This document shows, one piece after another, positions 59,376 to 64,000 of a DNA stretch of 64,000 nucleotides; the stretch's first letter is position 1, and the number at the start of each line of letters is the position of its first letter. This stretch comes from Sequoia sempervirens (taxonomy: Eukaryota > Streptophyta > Pinopsida > Cupressales > Cupressaceae), in assembly GCA_007258455.2 (NCBI GenBank), contig VDFB02000003.1, positions 37,389,733 to 37,453,732 on the forward strand. Direction: 5' to 3'. The notes under the pieces were generated by a model. The model saw nothing but the letters and a program-made list of their open reading frames with translations. It ran no database searches and was not told the DNA's origin. The position numbers and the translations under genes are program-made.

Positions 59376-61800
59376 CGTATGCTTATAATTGAAGCTCTGC
59401 AAATGCACATTATTATTCAATCTACTTGTAAAAGTGCATACACATTTTTCAGTTTACATTCATTTATTCGTTCAGCGAAGAACCCAAACCAGAGACTTCT
59501 TGTACGTGACAGCCATTAACTCTGAATTTAGAGGTCACAGTAAGCAGTCGGCTTGCACATCGATTGGTGGCAGGTTCGAGTTTGATGTCTCCCTAAGAAT
59601 TGTAACACCAAAATGATAATAATCATTCATTCAATTAGGGGAAAGACAATTAAAATTAGTAATTGCACTACACATACTTGGGGTTCATAAATTAGATATA
59701 GTTTTTGTTTGGTTTTATGTAATTTTGCTTGGGATTAGTGGAGAGTATGGTGTTTAAGAAAGTGAGAAAATTTGTTTTGATAGTGTGTATGTAAAGGTAA
59801 CGATCAATAGATATTGTCTATTAATTACATGACAATTAAATTTTAATTGTTTATTATATAGGTCGTTTTCTTTAGAGTAATCTCTTATTTCTTAGGTTAA
59901 GCATAATTGGAAACCTCATGACGTCATTAAACTAATAGACTTTTAAAACCTTACCGATTTTTTGTTTGTTTTCATTCGAGGAGTCAAAATAGTTTAATAT
60001 GCTTCTAAAACATTCTAATTACTACTTTATATACTAAAACATTTTGGTGTTATTTTACTAGACCCATGAATTTAAGGTCTTAGAGAAAGTCTCATTCAAA
60101 TTCCTTGTCTCGATTGAGTGCTCAAGTTTGTCCATTCATCCTAGGATTTTCTTAAGCCAACAGGGCATTTTATATTCAGTGGGTCTATAAATGCCCAAAT
60201 ATGAATGGGTGTACATGGCAAGTTCGATGATGCTCCGCCAATCTAGCTTATGGCCCTACATGGAATGAAATATAAACATTTTAGCCTTCAATTGATATCT
60301 CCAAGGTAAAAATCACAATAACCTCTAAGGAATCTCCATGTGTCATTTTTAGTTTTCTTTTACCATATGCTAAGTGTTTGTATCATCATTTATATATTTT
60401 TTCTTTTACAATTGACAAGTTTGGCCCTTCATTCCTATGAGAGGATGCTTATTCACCATAGGGAATAGAGTGTATGCCCTAAAAACATCTTGTTTGTTAC
60501 AATAAATATTTTATTGGTAAACCAAAAAATGATTTATGAAATATTGAATGTATTATGTGTAATTTCTCTTAATTATGTGAGTTCATCTTTAGTTTTCTCT
60601 AATGTTTTCCTTGGATTTCTTCATGAAATTTCATCTCTTAACATTAATTACTCCCTTTTGCTTGCATTTCTATTGATATTCTCTTTCTAGCCATATAAAG
60701 GGTTTGAATTCTTCTTGTAGACAATCACCAACAAGTGAACATTTTTGAGACTAGTACAACTTCTAGCCTTTCCTTTTGCAAGCTATAGTCAACCTCTACA
60801 AGTTATACAACTCTTTACCTACTTAAGGATCCTAGTTCGTTTCCTGACTCTTTTACCTTAGGGATTTATCATAGTTGAAGGTTGAAAGAGGAGGAAGGAA
60901 GTTCGATTGTTGAATACTTTCTACCACATCATTAAAAATTGCTCTTCACCTACTTGACATATCTAGTCCTAGGTTTGGAAATTTTATGTTCTATTATAAT
61001 AACTTCAGTATTCATTAATTTATAATTTCTAATGAAAGAGGTATTTGGATACTATAGAATAAATTTAATTTTTTAGAGAATTTTTATTATAGTTGTTTGT
61101 GTTTTTTGTAAAGTTTATTCTATTGAGATCTTTGTGTTTTCAAAGCTTCTACTTGGAAAAAAAAAAACTTCCTTAATTAAAAGTTTGACTTCTAAGTGTT
61201 TTATTATTTTGATTTTTTTTATCATTTAGATTTATGTTCTTCTAGCTCTCTTTGATTGTTGAAATTCATACTTCAAACATTCTTGCAATCTTTTATTACT
61301 TTCAAAGATTAAAAAGAACTTTAGTTGAAATTATTAGCTTCTAAGAGAAGAGATTTTGAAGGGTGTCTGTACGATCCTCTTATTTGTTCAAAAGGATATG
61401 TAAGAGGCACTACAAATTCTTCTAGTGGATTATCATTCATAGATTACATACAAAATCTTCATACCATAAGCATAAAGCTATGAAGAAAAGAGACAATTAG
61501 GAATATTTTATTGTTTATTACTAAAAAGAAAAAATAGTTGTTTGTAAATTTCTTGTCTCATTGCCTTTTTGTGTTTACAAAGATTGTATTGTTGAGAAAA
61601 ATAGTGTTTGTTTGTAGCTTCTTAACATTAGTGTTTCCTTCTTTCTTATTGTATACCAAAAATTTATTTCTTTCCTATGAATTTTAATCAATTAATAAAT
61701 AATTAGATGTAACTACTAATTAATTGTATTTTAGGTTTGGTAAATTATGGAATTAAGGTCCACTCCTGTAAAATTTAAATATAATTTTAATAGAAGTATC
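59376..61800. other. No recognisable gene
   Basis: Upstream side of the PPR copy. AT-rich, with T-rich stretches. A GGTTCGAGTTTGA at 59572-59584 resembles a tRNA B box, but no cloverleaf or A box is convincing. Short frames (for example 60490-60690) have no motif. Confidence 0.45.
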
Positions 61801-62629
61801 CTTTAGACCCATAAACTAGTGAGAAAGTATGATGTACCACAGGCTCCCTTGTATGACTATCGCGGGCTTGCGATTTCATATCACCTACGTGTCATCCCTG
61901 TTATCATCGTACAACTATCGTCACTAGTACATCTTGGTATATCGACCAATCGCTCACTCCCACATGTCCTGTTAACATCATCATTCTCCTTTATCCCACT
62001 TTTTTGGGTCCCATCCTCTTGACTTGTCGAAGGGACTCATTTTGATGTTTTGCTGAAATGGGTTTGTCTCTCTGATGAAAGGCTTATCATAATGTTGACG
62101 AGAATTGCTTTGTCATCCCAACGAAAATGATATGTCTCTCCAATATGACACACCAACGACACGTTGTTGGAGTTTCGAAGGGACTCAACACTTTGTCTTG
62201 TCGAAGCCCACTTGTTATCCCAATGACGAACCTTTGAACGACATCGACTCTTGTTATCTCCTAGTGCTATTTCCATGTCGAAGGGACCTTAAACAAGGTT
62301 CATTTGAAATCTACAAGTCACTCCGATATGACTATTGATCAACACCAAATGATGAAGCTCATCCTCCTTCATGTTGCTTATTGTAAAACCCAAACTTTGT
62401 GGATCACCATACTCAGAGAATTCCATCCGATCCAACCCTTATTGAAAATAAATAACTCAAATTTGTTTTGTCGATGCAAGATTTCTCTTCACCTCAGATG
62501 CTCTTGCATTAGACACTTAGGGTAATTTGAAAAGGTTTCATGAGTGTGACTCAAACATTTGTATACTCTGTGTCTATCTTGGATCCACCTCTGTTCCATG
62601 TTCATAGGAAATTTTTTGTTCCTCTCATC
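61801..62629. other. Unassigned region, possibly LTR-derived
   Basis: More GC-rich than its surroundings. TCGAAGGGAC recurs at about 62026, 62174 and 62277. No boundary can be fixed. It could be the LTR or 3' region of the truncated gypsy element to its right. Confidence 0.25.
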
Positions 62630-63243
62630 CTACACCTTCACATAAATATTCCCTTTCATCTTTCTCTTTTTTCTCATCCCCATGAAATATGAATTCTCAA
62701 GCTCTACCTCCCACCAATGTGCTTTATCAAAATGAAACAAATCAATGGTGTTCATACCTTCTTCCTCAACACTACATGTGTCCTGTATTACCTTTCTTGC
62801 TGTTATACCTCCTTCTTCTTCCTCTTTTTCCTTGTCTTCAATGCAACTTTTCACTTTGTTGGTGCCATTGGAAGGACACCCTATTGCTGCAAACTAATTT
62901 TCTAAACCTAAAACAATGTTAGAATAATAATCTTGTGACTCATCATCTACCTTTTGCAACAAGTAATCAAGTTCTTCTATCAGGGAATCTTCACCTTCAT
63001 CATTCTCAAACAAGGAATCATTAGTAAACTCCAACTTCACATTCACATCTTGCTCATCATTCTCACCTTTCTCCAACACATCTTTAGCTATAACTACATC
63101 CTTATTCTCATCATAAAAAAGTATAAAAATAAGAAATTACCTCATCACCTTCAGTTGCAACCTTTGTGTTAGCTGAAATTTTCTCATTCCACTCTCTTTC
63201 AATTGCACTAGAAAATCATCCTCCTCACCTTCATCCCTTTTAA
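62630..63243 (-). pseudogene. Acidic coding remnant downstream of gypsy protease
   Basis: Minus-strand frames 63079-62894 (NDEGEDSLIEELDYLLQKV) and 62854-62630 (KEKEEEEGGITARKV, then FDKAHWWEVELENSYFMGM) look like coding sequence of the same element as the protease. RT motifs do not follow, so sequence is missing here. Function not recognised. Confidence 0.35.
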
Positions 63244-64000
63244 CTAGTTGTCCAACTCCATTAACCAAGCATTTTTCAATGTTATTACATACCTTTCCTT
63301 TTCTTTATTCAACGGTTTCAACTTGTGTTTGGCTCCACCTATCATCAAAGAGTAGGTATTAACATACCCATCGTGCATTGCCTTCTTGTCAAATTGCCAA
63401 GGTCTTCCCAATAATATGTGACAAACATCCATAGACATAACATCACACAAAACTTCATCATGATAATCACCAATCTTAAATCTTACCAAGCATTGTTCAT
63501 TCACCAAAACCTTATGGTCATCTTGCAACCAAGCAATTCTGTATGGATGCGGGTGCCTTCTCCTTTCCATTTGTAACTTGTTCACCATCTCTTCAGAAAA
63601 AAGATTATCAGTACCGCCATCATCAATAATCACATTAAAAACTTTACCTTCACACTTAAATTGAGTGCAAAATAGGTTCTTTCTTTGGTTTGGTTCCTTC
63701 TCCTCATTCAACAAGGCTCTTCTCACAACAAGGAACTCATCCCTTCCTACATCTTCAAAATGTGAAGATTGAGCATCTTCATCTACATGGGAAACTTGAG
63801 CATTACCTTTAGGTCTTATGTTTGTCCTTCCTTGATGTTGAGGACACTCAAAGGCACTATGTCCTTCTTCTTTGCATTGAAAACAGGTTCCTTGGAAGCC
63901 CCCTATTCCAAATCCTCTACCCGATCTTCCTCTTCCTCTAAAATTTTTCTCACAAAATGTGTTTGAGCTTTCACCTCTTTCATCATTGTTGTCCTTAATG
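63244..64000 (-). pseudogene. Gypsy gag zinc knuckle and protease, truncated by the window edge
   Basis: Minus strand. A glycine- and arginine-rich stretch (RGRGRSGRGFG) and a CCHC knuckle CFQCKEEGHSAFEC lie at about 63885-63840. The protease follows in the same frame: KNLFCTQFKCEGKVFNVIID, with the active site as DDGGTDN, then HPHPYRIAW, IGDYHDEVLCDVMSMDVCHI and LLGRPWQFD (to about 63390). This set is typical of chromovirus-type or related plant gypsy elements and differs from the two Tat-like families above. The frame is open for 160 codons in the protease and stops at 63244. RT is absent on this side. Confidence 0.8.

Noticed and set aside
57549..59388. Plus-strand open frames within the PPR gene
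   Set aside because: They are antisense shadows of the repetitive PPR coding sequence.
59540..59605. tRNA or SINE (GGTTCGAGTTTGA)
   Set aside because: Only a B-box-like word is present; no cloverleaf, A box, poly-A or duplication can be shown.

Overview
This window looks like intergenic DNA from a large, repeat-rich plant nuclear genome. It is AT-rich and consists mostly of nested, decayed transposable elements, with one intronless PPR-DYW gene copy. The mix (Ty3/gypsy elements with plant-type dual RNase H domains, 4.4-kb LTRs, a TRIM element, a DYW-class PPR protein) fits a seed plant, quite possibly a gymnosperm. The species cannot be read from the sequence. No feature shows prokaryotic or organellar gene organisation.

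Layout. 1-8.7 kb: anciently decayed DNA with a poly(A)-ended retrocopy, a broken unknown coding region, diverged repeats and a foldback. 8.9-24.4 kb: a complete Ty3/gypsy element (8919-24412) with 4.45-kb LTRs and a GTTAT target duplication. Its order is gag, protease, archaeal-type RNase H, RT, degenerate RNase H, integrase. Its reading frame is broken mainly by TAG where glutamine is expected. 24.4-26.3 kb: unrecognised. 26.3-26.75 kb and 40.7-52.5 kb: the two halves of an older minus-strand Tat-like gypsy element. 26751-40693: a 13.9-kb DNA transposon that splits this element inside its RNase H coding region. It is bounded by 4-bp duplications (TTTT) and GGGT-starting terminal inverted repeats. 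It carries two convergent genes: a minus-strand transposase-like gene (39.2 to 35.7 kb) and a plus-strand gene with a run of small phase-0 exons (31.3 to 33.7 kb). Several families of internal repeats surround the genes. The gag half of the old gypsy element also hosts a 373-bp TRIM with a CTTTG duplication, and a perfect 148-bp palindrome. 52.5-56.7 kb: nothing recognised apart from a diverged repeat. 56.8-59.4 kb: a PPR-DYW pseudogene. 59.4-62.6 kb: nothing recognised. 62.6-64 kb: the gag zinc knuckle and protease of another gypsy element, minus strand, running off the window.

How it fits together. The insertion order can be partly read: the Tat-like gypsy came first, and the 13.9-kb DNA transposon and the TRIM then landed in it. 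The 15.5-kb gypsy element inserted into a separate, possibly LTR-derived sequence. Nearly every coding region is broken. Glutamine-to-stop changes (CAG to TAG) recur across unrelated elements, as expected from deamination of methylated CHG cytosines. The most novel item is the 13.9-kb DNA transposon: a poorly described transposase-like family with 4-bp target duplications, linked to an unrecognised multi-exon partner gene.
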